Source of the DNA: Helicobacter_D sp964464895
GTDB lineage: Bacteria; Campylobacterota; Campylobacteria; Campylobacterales; Helicobacteraceae
NCBI GenBank assembly: GCA_964464895.1
Contig: CAYXGY010000008.1
Span: 15,416 to 79,415, forward strand
Reading direction: 5' to 3'
Length of the DNA: 64,000 bases
Under the pieces are notes generated by a model that saw nothing but the letters and a program-made list of their open reading frames with translations, was not told the DNA's origin and ran no database searches. The translations under genes and the position numbers were made by a program. Of this stretch, positions 35,941 through 44,219 are shown in pieces (positions within the stretch are counted from its first letter, which is position 1; each line of letters opens with the position of its first letter).

Positions 35941-36052
35941 GAGTTTTGCTGTTGCGTCCTTGCAAGGAAACCTTTACAATGCGCTTAAAAACCGATACAA
36001 TGCAACTTTTAAGAAAATTAATCTAAGATTCCCTATCCAACGAAGGAAAAAT

Positions 36053-36523
36053 ATGCAGACCAAAAAAGCTTTTACAATGCTAGAACTTGTATTTATCTTG
36101 GTGATTCTAGGCATTTTAGCTGCTGTTGCGATTCCAAAAATCTCTGCAAGTCGTGAGGACGCAAAACTTGTCGCACTCAAAAGCGACATTAATACTCTCA
36201 AGACTTCTTTCCCTGCTTATTTTCTAGCACAAGGAGAAGGAACATTTATGAGTGCGGTTACTCTAAGTAGTGCCAATTGGAATCTCAATGATTATAGCAT
36301 TACAAGCAAGTTGCAAGACAAAAATGGTAATCCTTGCGTAAGCGCGACCTTGCTAGATTCTAACCATTCCACCGCCAACACACCAAAAAATGTGCAATTT
36401 TTGCAACTCTCCACACAAGCAAGCAATAACGCGCAGGGAGATACTTGCGAAAGATTGATTGAGAGCATTAGCCTCGTGCGAGAAGTCAAGATTCCTTTGC
36501 TTAGTAGCTCTATCGTGTTTTAA
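36053..36523 (+). CDS. type IV prepilin-like protein (pseudopilin) 1
   Basis: Class III signal peptide MQTKKAFTMLELVFILVILG: basic leader, then the Phe/Met-Leu-Glu start of the mature pilin helix (Glu at +5) and AAVAIPK. The globular part has two to three Cys and no recognised family. The frame opens at 35960, but GAAGGAAAAAT before the ATG at 36053 fixes the start, giving 156 residues. Helicobacter lacks type IV pili; in Campylobacter such pseudopilins (for example CtsG/CtsT) serve DNA uptake. A similar role here is inference. A second pseudopilin follows directly. Confidence 0.82.
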   Translation: MQTKKAFTMLELVFILVILGILAAVAIPKISASREDAKLVALKSDINTLKTSFPAYFLAQGEGTFMSAVTLSSANWNLNDYSITSKLQDKNGNPCVSATLLDSNHSTANTPKNVQFLQLSTQASNNAQGDTCERLIESISLVREVKIPLLSSSIVF

Positions 36524-36912
36524 TGAGTAAATCAAACCGCAAAAGAGCCTTTACGCTATTAGAATTAGTGCTTGTGCTGTCTCTGCTTGGCATTTTGCTA
36601 ACCTTTGGGATTCCACAATTAAGCCATTACACGCAAGATGCTTGCATTAAAAAACTGCAACTCCAAGTCCTCAATCTCAAACTTACGCTCAAATCACAAA
36701 AACAACAAAAGCTCGCAACGGATTGGAATGCGCTTTATCAAAATCTTGATTTGAAGCCTAGTGCGTGCTATTTTGAAAAGCAGAAAAATGGCTTTATCGC
36801 TAATGATAATGGACGCAAGGCTTATTTCGTGCTTAAAAATCTGACCCTAGAGTGCCAACACACCAAGAGCACGCGCCTGCACAATGGCGAATCTTTGTGT
36901 GATGTGTTTTAA
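36523..36912 (+). CDS. type IV prepilin-like protein (pseudopilin) 2
   Basis: A 129-residue protein with leader KSNRKRAFTLLELVLVLSLL (processing expected after the Arg-Ala with mature Phe-Thr-Leu-Leu-Glu), a single hydrophobic helix, then a Lys/Gln-rich globular part with four Cys, possibly paired in disulfides. The ATG overlaps the stop of the first pseudopilin (TAATG), so the two are coupled. No secretion ATPase, prepilin peptidase or secretin gene is in the window. Confidence 0.8.
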   Translation: MSKSNRKRAFTLLELVLVLSLLGILLTFGIPQLSHYTQDACIKKLQLQVLNLKLTLKSQKQQKLATDWNALYQNLDLKPSACYFEKQKNGFIANDNGRKAYFVLKNLTLECQHTKSTRLHNGESLCDVF

Positions 36913-36916
36913 CGCT

Positions 36917-37489
36917 TCACTCCCAACGCGCATAATCAAAAGGAATGGAGAGACTATCGCACCACTTGCCTATTAAACACTTCTCTAAATCCTCTAAACT
37001 TTTCCCTGCATAATAGCCAAAAATCGGTGGGGCGATTCGCACTCCCAATGTAGAGAGCTTGAGCATATTTTCTAGCACAATGGGACTAAAAGGCATTTCA
37101 CGAGGCGCAAGGAGTAGTTTGCGATTCTCTTTTATCATCACACTTGCCGCACGCGTAAGCAAAGTATCACAAATCCCGCAAGCAATTTTTGCCAAAGTAT
37201 TTTGAGAACACGGAATCACTGCCATTGCCTCGCAAACAAAAGAACCACTTGCGATACACGCACTCAAATCCGTATCCTCCAACAAAGTCAGACGAGGAAT
37301 CTCTTGTAAAACTTCTGCGAGTTTAGGGTTAAGATTCTCCTTATGCTTGCAATTCTCCGCCAATATCGTGCATTGAGCACCTTGTGTTATCACGCAATAT
37401 TTTTCCAACTCTTGAGGCAAAAAGTGTAAGAATCTCAAGCCCAACTCTACTCCACTTGCACCACTAATGCCCACAATAATGCGTTTCAT
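36917..37489 (-). CDS. ubiX: flavin prenyltransferase UbiX
   Basis: Prenylates FMN to supply the cofactor of UbiD-type decarboxylases. The flavin-binding start is IIVGISGASGVELGLRFL; the middle holds the Ser-Gly region ACIASGSF and PCSQNTLAKIACGICDTLLTRAASV; then RKLLLAPREMPFSPI. These are typical UbiX elements. At 190 residues it is standard. It overlaps the end of flgA by 4 bp. The pair flgA-ubiX is as I recall in H. pylori. Confidence 0.94.
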   Translation of the reverse strand: MKRIIVGISGASGVELGLRFLHFLPQELEKYCVITQGAQCTILAENCKHKENLNPKLAEVLQEIPRLTLLEDTDLSACIASGSFVCEAMAVIPCSQNTLAKIACGICDTLLTRAASVMIKENRKLLLAPREMPFSPIVLENMLKLSTLGVRIAPPIFGYYAGKSLEDLEKCLIGKWCDSLSIPFDYARWE

Positions 37490-38394
37490 AATAATCTTCC
37501 CTTTCCCGCTTCTATTATCTCTACTTCGTAAATTTTCTTTCCTTGCAAGGCACGCGCCTTAATTACATCGCCGATTGCACCGTCTTTTTGTGCTTCTAGG
37601 ATAAACTCTAATTGCACACCCTCCTCTTGAACGCTAACGGAAATTTTATCTCCCTTTTTAACCACGCGTTTAAGAATGAGGCGGTCTTGGGTGATAATCA
37701 CCTCTTTAGGAGTGTAAGAACGTACCGCGACTTTACCCATTTCACTTTCTTTCATCAGTATGCTACTTGCGCGTTCAAAAGGAATCCGAATCACACGTGC
37801 ATTGTGATAATTCACGCTCTGCCTACCACTGATAGCCTCACTCGTTTGAATAACTTGCAAAGTCGCATCTATGGCATATTTGAAATAAACTTTGCGATTC
37901 CTTGTCCTTTCTCCATTTTTTTCTTGCACCACGACATCAAAGCTTCCCTCTCTACGTTTGAGCAATTTAGCGTGAAAGCCAATAGACACAATCGCTTCTT
38001 CATTAAAATCTATTGGCGTAATTTGCTCTAAATGCACCGCATTGACTTGAATTTTATTGGGCTGATATTCGCGCAAAAACTCTGCGAGAATATACTTCCG
38101 AATCCCCTCAATCTCTCCGCTTATAGCACGCTTAAAACTAATAATCGGGACTTTTGCGCCCACAGAGATTCCTTCATTAGCAAACTTTTCGGTAATTTGA
38201 GAGCTTTTCACCTGATAATGATGAGAACTCTTAGGAATCTCAAAGAGCAAAAAATTATTGGGTAATTCCGGAAATAAATCCTGTGCATAAATGGCATTGT
38301 TTTGGAAACGATATTCCTCTTCTAATACTAAATAAGAAAGTGCGTAAGCCTGATTTGCAAAGATAAAAAGTAAAAAAGCGAAGATTAAGCGCAA
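37486..38394 (-). CDS. flgA: flagellar P-ring assembly chaperone FlgA
   Basis: Periplasmic chaperone for FlgI assembly into the flagellar P ring. A signal peptide (residues 1-18, ending YA) is followed by a variable N-domain and the C-terminal SAF-like domain with KEVIITQDRLILKRVVKKGD, VQLEFILEAQKDGAIGDVIKAR (conserved GxxGDxIxVR pattern) and KIYEVEI. At 302 residues it is longer than E. coli FlgA but like Helicobacter forms. It overlaps copA by 10 bp and ubiX by 4 bp. Confidence 0.9.
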   Translation of the reverse strand: MRLIFAFLLFIFANQAYALSYLVLEEEYRFQNNAIYAQDLFPELPNNFLLFEIPKSSHHYQVKSSQITEKFANEGISVGAKVPIISFKRAISGEIEGIRKYILAEFLREYQPNKIQVNAVHLEQITPIDFNEEAIVSIGFHAKLLKRREGSFDVVVQEKNGERTRNRKVYFKYAIDATLQVIQTSEAISGRQSVNYHNARVIRIPFERASSILMKESEMGKVAVRSYTPKEVIITQDRLILKRVVKKGDKISVSVQEEGVQLEFILEAQKDGAIGDVIKARALQGKKIYEVEIIEAGKGRLL

Positions 38395-40532
38395 CTCTCA
38401 AGCCTCAAACGCGAAATTCTTAGTGCATTGCTGACAACGCTCAAAGAGCTAAATGCCATTGCCGCTCCAGCATAAGCTGGCTGTAATACAATGCCAAAAT
38501 GAGGATAAAGCACGCCCGCTGCAAGGGGAATCAAAACAAGATTATAAATGTAGGCAAAAAACAAATTTTGACGAATGTTTTTTAAGGTTGCATTGGCTAT
38601 ATCAAAGACTTCTACGATTCCCCATAAATCGTCTTTAAGCAATAAGACATCACCCACTTCTTGCGCTAATTCTGTTGCTTGTGCAAATGAGATTCCAAAG
38701 CTTGCCTCCTTGAGAGCTAGGGCATCGTTAATCCCATCGCCCACAAAGCAAACTTCCCCTTTTTGTGTCAGTTGTGCGATTCTTTCCGCTTTTTGTTCGG
38801 GATTCACGCCGGCGAAGAATTGCGTGATTCCAAGTTCTTGTGCAACTTTTGCCACACTTGCTTCATTATCTCCACTCAAAATCACGGATTCCACTCCACG
38901 CACTCTTAATGCCTCAATCGTAGCTTTTGCGTGATTTTTAATAGAATCTTGCAGATAAAATAATGCGAGAATTTCTTTTTGATTACCAAGCGCAATGCAA
39001 TTTTCGCGCAAAAGATTGTTAAGCTTGGTATGACTTACATCTTCTACCCATTCTAATGCGCCCAAAAAATAATCCTCACCCTTAAATCTTGCTTGTACTC
39101 CCTTGCCAATCTCATAGGATTTAGATTCTAAAGTAAGGGGAGCGGAATCTTTAGCAAACTCCAAAACCGCTTTGGCAATTGGGTGAGGGTTGTTGCTTTG
39201 CATTGCATAGATAAGCCCCATAATAAAATCCTGTGATTGCATTTGTGATAGAATCTCCACTCTTTGGACGACAATCTCTCCCTTTGTGAGTGTTCCCGTC
39301 TTATCAAACACAATGGTTTGAATCTGCTTTGCTTTTTCATAAACCTCTGGAGTTTTAATAAGAATCTCTGATTTTTTCGCACGCATACTCGCGCAAACGA
39401 TTGCTAAAGGCACTGCAAGCCCAAGTGCGCAAGGACAAGAAACCACCAAGACACAAGCAACAATGGAAAGCGCAAAGGCTAAGTCTTGACCAAAAACCAA
39501 CCACAAGACAAAGCAAGCCACGCTAAGCAAAACTACGCTGGGTACAAACACACTTGCGATTCTGTCCGCAAGTGCCCCAATGGGAGGTTTTTGAGATTGT
39601 GAGAGTTCTAACAAGTCTAGCATTTCATAAACAAAAAACTCATTGGAATCCTTGCTTGCTTGAATCACGATTTCACCATTGAGCACCAAGCTCCCGCCAA
39701 TCACTTCCGCACCCGCCTCAATCGTCTTGGGCAACTCCTCTCCATTGATATGGGCACTGCTCACCTCGGCTTTACCTGATAGCACCACACCATCAAGTGG
39801 AATCTTCTCTCCACCGATAACTAGACATTTATCGCCTTTTTGAATCTTATCAACCGCAATCCATTGCGTCTCTTGCGATTCCATATCTTGAAGCAATCTT
39901 GCCTGTGCAGGCAAAAGTTTCGCTAGAATTTCTAATGCATCACTTGCTTTTCTCTTTGCGCTTGATTTGAGATATTCCCCCACCAACACAAAGCAAATCA
40001 CCGCACTACTTCCTTCGAAATAAAAACCTTGCGCACCGGTAATAAAAAGATACAAGGAATACACATACGCTACACTTGTGCCAAGCGCAATCAAGACATT
40101 CATATCTGCAGATTTCGTCTTAAAAAAGCTCTTCGCTCCTTGATAAAAGGGCAGACCGCAATAAAACTGCACAACACTTGCAAGCACTAATTGCACCACT
40201 GCACTCCAAGAACTATGCAATCCTATCATATGCAAAGAAAAAATCACCAAAAACAAAGGAAGTGCAATCCATAATCTCTGCTTCAATCCCTTAATATAGG
40301 CTTTTTCTCGCTCTTTAGAATCCTCAAGAGTCGCAGGAAATCCATACGAAGTAATCCACTCCATAATCTTAGATTCTGTAATTTGTGTTTCATCATAAGC
40401 AATTTTTGCTCTTCCGCTGATGGAATTGATTTTGATATTTTTGATGCTTGGAATCTTTTGTAAATTACTCTCAATCGTAGAAGAACAAGCACTGCAATGC
40501 ATACCGCTAATATTTAATTTCACAATTTTCAT
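38385..40532 (-). CDS. copA: copper-exporting P1B-type ATPase
   Basis: Inner-membrane Cu(I) efflux pump. One N-terminal HMA domain has GMHCSAC (residues 10-16). Eight membrane helices surround the ion-site CPC in VVSCPCALGLAVP (near 365); the phosphorylation site is FDKTGTLTKGE (near 408), and the hinge GDGINDALALKEA (near 600). At 715 residues with a single HMA it matches the Helicobacter CopA type. It shares a divergent 106-bp promoter region with nrdB and overlaps flgA downstream. No copZ-like small chaperone was seen nearby. Confidence 0.95.
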   Translation of the reverse strand: MKIVKLNISGMHCSACSSTIESNLQKIPSIKNIKINSISGRAKIAYDETQITESKIMEWITSYGFPATLEDSKEREKAYIKGLKQRLWIALPLFLVIFSLHMIGLHSSWSAVVQLVLASVVQFYCGLPFYQGAKSFFKTKSADMNVLIALGTSVAYVYSLYLFITGAQGFYFEGSSAVICFVLVGEYLKSSAKRKASDALEILAKLLPAQARLLQDMESQETQWIAVDKIQKGDKCLVIGGEKIPLDGVVLSGKAEVSSAHINGEELPKTIEAGAEVIGGSLVLNGEIVIQASKDSNEFFVYEMLDLLELSQSQKPPIGALADRIASVFVPSVVLLSVACFVLWLVFGQDLAFALSIVACVLVVSCPCALGLAVPLAIVCASMRAKKSEILIKTPEVYEKAKQIQTIVFDKTGTLTKGEIVVQRVEILSQMQSQDFIMGLIYAMQSNNPHPIAKAVLEFAKDSAPLTLESKSYEIGKGVQARFKGEDYFLGALEWVEDVSHTKLNNLLRENCIALGNQKEILALFYLQDSIKNHAKATIEALRVRGVESVILSGDNEASVAKVAQELGITQFFAGVNPEQKAERIAQLTQKGEVCFVGDGINDALALKEASFGISFAQATELAQEVGDVLLLKDDLWGIVEVFDIANATLKNIRQNLFFAYIYNLVLIPLAAGVLYPHFGIVLQPAYAGAAMAFSSLSVVSNALRISRLRLESCA

Positions 40533-40564
40533 TCTTGTCTCTTTTTTATTATTGAATTGATAAG

Positions 40565-40580
40565 TTTTAAAGCTTTAAAA
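40565..40580. promoter_or_regulatory. 16-bp palindrome between copA and nrdB
   Basis: TTTTAAAGCTTTAAAA is a perfect palindrome 33 bp upstream of the copA start, in the divergent gap, next to a long T-run. It could be an operator for either gene, but AT-rich palindromes also arise by chance. Confidence 0.3.
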
Positions 40581-40638
40581 TTTTATAATTTTTTTTTTAT
40601 TTTATGCTTATAACTTATATTTTCTCAAGGTAATTTTT

Positions 40639-41664
40639 ATGATAAATCGTAAAAAAATCTATAATCCAAGCTCACAAGAAAGCGTCAATGACCGAAAGAT
40701 TTTTGGCGGCAATCCTACAAGCATTTTTGAACTTAATAAAATCAAATACCAATGGGCTTATAATCTTTGGAAAGTAATGTTAAATAATTCTTGGTTTCCA
40801 GAAGAAGTCAATATGACTAATGATAAACGCGATTATTTAGATGGTTTAACCCCAGAAGAAAAAATCGGCTATGATAGAGCCTTAGCGCAATTGATTTTTA
40901 TGGATTCCTTGCAGACGAATAACTTGATTGATAATGTCAATCCCTATATCACAAGTCCAGAAATCAATCTCATTTTGGTGCGTCAAGCCTTTGAAGAAGC
41001 CTTGCATTCTCAAAGTTACGCCGTAATGGTGGAATCTATCTCCGCAAATACTGATGAAATTTATGAAATGTGGCGGAGTGATGCAAGACTCAAAGCCAAA
41101 AACGACTATATTGCAAAAGTTTATGAAGATTTGGCTCTCAATCCTAACGAATCCGCACTCCTTAAAGCAATGTTTGCAAACCAAATCCTAGAGGGAATCT
41201 ATTTTTATAGTGGATTTACTTTCTTTTACACCCTTGCAAAAAGTGGCAAAATGCTTGCAAGCGCACAAATGATTCGCTTTATCCAACGCGATGAAATTAC
41301 ACATCTTTTACTTTTTCAAAATATGATTAATTCACTCAAAAAAGAAATGCCATATCTCTTTACTAAAAACTTGATTGAAGAAGTGATTGAAATGTTTAGA
41401 GAAGCGGTAAAGGTAGAATCTGCTTGGGGAGACTACATCACGCAAGGGCGAATCTTAGGACTTACAAGCGAGATTATCCACGAATATATTTGCTATCTTG
41501 CTGATGATCGCTTAAAACGCGTAGGCTTACCCATACTCTATAATGCGAAACACCCTATTAAATGGGTAGATTCCTTTAGCTCATTTAATAACCAAAAAAC
41601 CAATTTCTTTGAAGGAAATGTAACTAATTATTCGAAAGGGAGTTTAAACTTTGATGATTTCTAA
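40639..41664 (+). CDS. nrdB: ribonucleoside-diphosphate reductase, beta subunit
   Basis: Class Ia small subunit holding the di-iron/tyrosyl radical. Iron-ligand and radical regions are visible: IFMDSLQTNNL, FEEALHSQSYAVMVE (near residue 118), and LEGIYFYSGFTFFYTLA to IQRDEITHLLLFQNM (near 217). The C-terminal FEGNVTNYSKGSLNFDDF is a typical tail for binding the alpha subunit. At 341 residues it equals the H. pylori protein as I recall. It overlaps the amidase gene by 14 bp. The alpha subunit gene is not in the window. Confidence 0.96.
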   Translation: MINRKKIYNPSSQESVNDRKIFGGNPTSIFELNKIKYQWAYNLWKVMLNNSWFPEEVNMTNDKRDYLDGLTPEEKIGYDRALAQLIFMDSLQTNNLIDNVNPYITSPEINLILVRQAFEEALHSQSYAVMVESISANTDEIYEMWRSDARLKAKNDYIAKVYEDLALNPNESALLKAMFANQILEGIYFYSGFTFFYTLAKSGKMLASAQMIRFIQRDEITHLLLFQNMINSLKKEMPYLFTKNLIEEVIEMFREAVKVESAWGDYITQGRILGLTSEIIHEYICYLADDRLKRVGLPILYNAKHPIKWVDSFSSFNNQKTNFFEGNVTNYSKGSLNFDDF

Positions 41665-42397
41665 ACAGCTTTACTCATTACAACTCAAAACAAAGCAAAA
41701 TTTTGAAGAAAATTTGATACATTTAAAGAATCTTATCTTAAATTGTGAGAGTGATTCTATTATTTTAGCCCCTGAAGTTTGTTTGACAAACTTTTGTTAT
41801 CAGCGAATGGACGAGGCGGCAGAGTTTGCCAAAGTCGCGACAGAATCACTCTTGCACCTCTCAAGTGATAAGACGATCGTGCTCACAATGATTGAAAAAT
41901 ATCGTGATGGATTCTATAATAACTTAAAAGTTTTTCACAAGAGTGAGCTCTTACACAAACAAAGCAAACATCGGCTTTTTCCTCTAGGAAATGAGCACCT
42001 ACATTTCCAAAGTGGTGATATAGCCGAGATTGCTCCCTTTGAAATTGAGGGGATTTTGTGCGGTGCGATTAATTGCTTTGAATTGCGATTCATTGAGCTT
42101 TGGCAGCGCGTCAAAGGTTGTGATTTGATTTTTGTCCCAGCCCAATGGGGAAAAGAACGCAAAGATAACTTTGAAACCCTTTCCAAAGCCCTAGCAATCA
42201 CCATGCAAAGCTTTGTCATTGCAAGCAGTGGGGCAAACGATACCTGCGCCAAAGGAAGTGCAATCATCTCGCCTTTTGGTTATGCAACCAAAGATGACGA
42301 GCAAGAGATCATTGGCTTGCGCGCAGATTTCAATGAAATTACACAAACGCGTAAATTTATTGATATTGGATTGAGCAAGACAAAATGCAATCCCTAA
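41651..42397 (+). CDS. carbon-nitrogen hydrolase (nitrilase/amidase family)
   Basis: Member of the nitrilase superfamily, with the expected catalytic triad: Glu42 in LAPEVCL, Lys106 in KQSKHRLFP and Cys142 in GAINCFELRF. At 248 residues it is near the omega-amidase size, so a small-molecule amidase is likely, but the substrate cannot be told. It sits between nrdB and pcm with overlaps on both sides (14 and 13 bp), which suggests one transcript. Confidence 0.88.
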   Translation: MMISKQLYSLQLKTKQNFEENLIHLKNLILNCESDSIILAPEVCLTNFCYQRMDEAAEFAKVATESLLHLSSDKTIVLTMIEKYRDGFYNNLKVFHKSELLHKQSKHRLFPLGNEHLHFQSGDIAEIAPFEIEGILCGAINCFELRFIELWQRVKGCDLIFVPAQWGKERKDNFETLSKALAITMQSFVIASSGANDTCAKGSAIISPFGYATKDDEQEIIGLRADFNEITQTRKFIDIGLSKTKCNP

Positions 42398-43023
42398 AAA
42401 CTGCCAATATGGTGCTTGAAATCTCCAAGCGATTCCGCCTTAGCCCAGCGGTTGAGAAAGCTTTTTTAAGCATCAATCGTGAAGTGTTTGTTCCTAGTGG
42501 CTTCGCTCACCTTGCCTATACCTTAGATGCGCTTCCTATGGGAGCAAGTCAGTGGATAAGCTCGCCTTTAACTGTGGCAAAAATGACAGAATATCTACAA
42601 TGCGAGGGGGCAGATTCTGTGCTAGAAATTGGCTGTGGTAGTGGGTATCAAGCGGCGATTCTTAGCAAGCTGATTCGCCGTGTTTTCAGCATCGAAAGGA
42701 TTGAAAAGCTACTAGAAGAAGCGAGGGCACGCATTAAATTATGTGATATTGCCAATATCAATACCAAACTAGACGATGGACAAAAGGGTTGGAGTGCCTA
42801 TGCGCCTTATGATAGGATTCTGCTTTCTGCCTCTATCAAGGAAATTCCTCAAAGTCTTGTTGCACAACTTAGTGAGGGTGGAATCCTCGTTGCACCCATA
42901 GAAATAGGCAATGCACAAGTCATCACGCGTTTTATTAAGCGCAATGGAATCCTAAGTGAAAAACAAGAACTAGAACATTGTGTCTTTGTCCCCGTTTTAA
43001 ATGGACTAGACAAGGATTCTTAA
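42385..43023 (+). CDS. pcm: protein-L-isoaspartate O-methyltransferase
   Basis: Repairs isoaspartyl damage in aged proteins with SAM. PCMT features: LSINREVFVPSGFAHLAY near the start, ISSPLTVAKMTEYL, SAM motif VLEIGCGSGYQAAIL (about 80-94), VFSIERIEKLLEEAR and PYDRILLSASIKEIP. At 212 residues it is normal. It ends the nrdB-amidase-pcm run. The 254-bp gap after it holds one dispersed repeat and no other gene that I can support. Confidence 0.94.
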   Translation: MQSLKTANMVLEISKRFRLSPAVEKAFLSINREVFVPSGFAHLAYTLDALPMGASQWISSPLTVAKMTEYLQCEGADSVLEIGCGSGYQAAILSKLIRRVFSIERIEKLLEEARARIKLCDIANINTKLDDGQKGWSAYAPYDRILLSASIKEIPQSLVAQLSEGGILVAPIEIGNAQVITRFIKRNGILSEKQELEHCVFVPVLNGLDKDS

Positions 43024-43230
43024 TTTCTCTCTCACACTTCAATCCAAAATTTACTTTCACATTACACAATTTTGCTTTTATCATTGTGAGGGCAAAACCC
43101 AAAGCAAATCATCTTGCACATTTATGATTCCATCTGCATCATCACAAGAGAATCTTTAGTTTTTGTGGCAACCCAATGTTGCAAAAAGTAAAATTTATAA
43201 TGGAATCTTTAAAATAAGATTGAAATGATA

Positions 43231-43267
43231 GATTACCACGTAAGCTTAAAAACTTGCTTACAATGAC
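43231..43267 (+). repeat. dispersed repeat, copy 4
   Basis: 37-nt unit GATTACCACG...CTTGCTTACAATGAC in the convergent pcm/ppx gap. Its centre contains GTAAGC and GCTTAC, which can pair. It resembles the units at 8867, 21377 and 58094. Confidence 0.5.
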
Positions 43268-43277
43268 ACATCTCCTA

Positions 43278-44219
43278 TTAATCCAAAAGCCCAAGCACAG
43301 AAGCAATCACCGCGCCCTCACGCAAACCCTCATCTACAACCAAGCATTCTTGAAATCCCAAAATCTCCATAAAACAAGTAAATAGTGCAATTCCAAAAGG
43401 CACAACATCGGCTTTATACATTCCAACAAGACCCCTTTGTGATTCTTTTGAGAGTGCCAAAAACTTTGCTAGCTCTGTCAAAAAATCCTCCCGCGTCAAT
43501 TCCATACCAAAAATCGCACTTGCATTGTATTCTTGCAATCCTAACTTAAACGCACACACCATTGTGGGAGTGCCACTATTTGCCATTATAAAGTATGGCT
43601 TCTTGCCTTTCTTAGCGCATTCTTGCATAAAGGCGATAATGGGTTGCAAAAATTCCTCCTTGTGCGCCAATAAATTCTCCACACTTTGGTAACGTTCCTT
43701 GGCACTCACGATTCCGATTTCAAAGCTCCTTGCCAAATCCCCCTCCTCTCCACAGAGGATAAACTCACTACTTGCCCCACCCATATCTATAAGCAGAAAA
43801 CAATCTTGCTTATATTTGGGATTCGTTTTAGCAATTTTTTGCACTGCAATCTTTGGAGCAAGGGCTGTAATTTGCGCTTCTTGTTCTCCAGAAATGACTT
43901 GGAATGAAATCTGTGTAGAATCCCAAATTGCTTGCAAAATCGCTTCACGATTGCGTGCTTTACGCATTGCCTGTGTTGTCAATGCCACCACTTTATCTTG
44001 TGGGACAATCTTTAATGCGGCTTTTAATGCAAGCAATCCTTGAATAACTCTGTCTTTCGCGGCTTCGCAAATCTCTCCACTGCTCTCCAATCCCTCCGCT
44101 GTGCGCACAGTCGTATCATATTCTCCCAAAACAATAAAATCCTTTTGAGATTCCCCTGTGATTTGCATTCTGATTCCACGCAAAGAATTACTGCCCAAAT
44201 CAATGCCTATAATTTCCAC
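43278..44219 (-). CDS. Ppx/GppA family phosphatase
   Basis: Exopolyphosphatase or (p)ppGpp pyrophosphatase of the actin-like ATPase fold. Phosphate-1 motif GIDLGSNSLRGI (5-16), ALTTQAMRKARNRE near 85, IQVISGEQEA-like FQVISGEQEAQI, phosphate-2 LIDMGGASSEFIL (near 145), and VDEGLREGAV near the end. At 313 residues it lacks the C-terminal HD domain of E. coli Ppx and resembles the short Campylobacterota forms. It overlaps the histidine kinase by 13 bp. Whether it prefers polyphosphate or pppGpp cannot be told from sequence. Confidence 0.9.
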   Translation of the reverse strand: MEIIGIDLGSNSLRGIRMQITGESQKDFIVLGEYDTTVRTAEGLESSGEICEAAKDRVIQGLLALKAALKIVPQDKVVALTTQAMRKARNREAILQAIWDSTQISFQVISGEQEAQITALAPKIAVQKIAKTNPKYKQDCFLLIDMGGASSEFILCGEEGDLARSFEIGIVSAKERYQSVENLLAHKEEFLQPIIAFMQECAKKGKKPYFIMANSGTPTMVCAFKLGLQEYNASAIFGMELTREDFLTELAKFLALSKESQRGLVGMYKADVVPFGIALFTCFMEILGFQECLVVDEGLREGAVIASVLGLLD

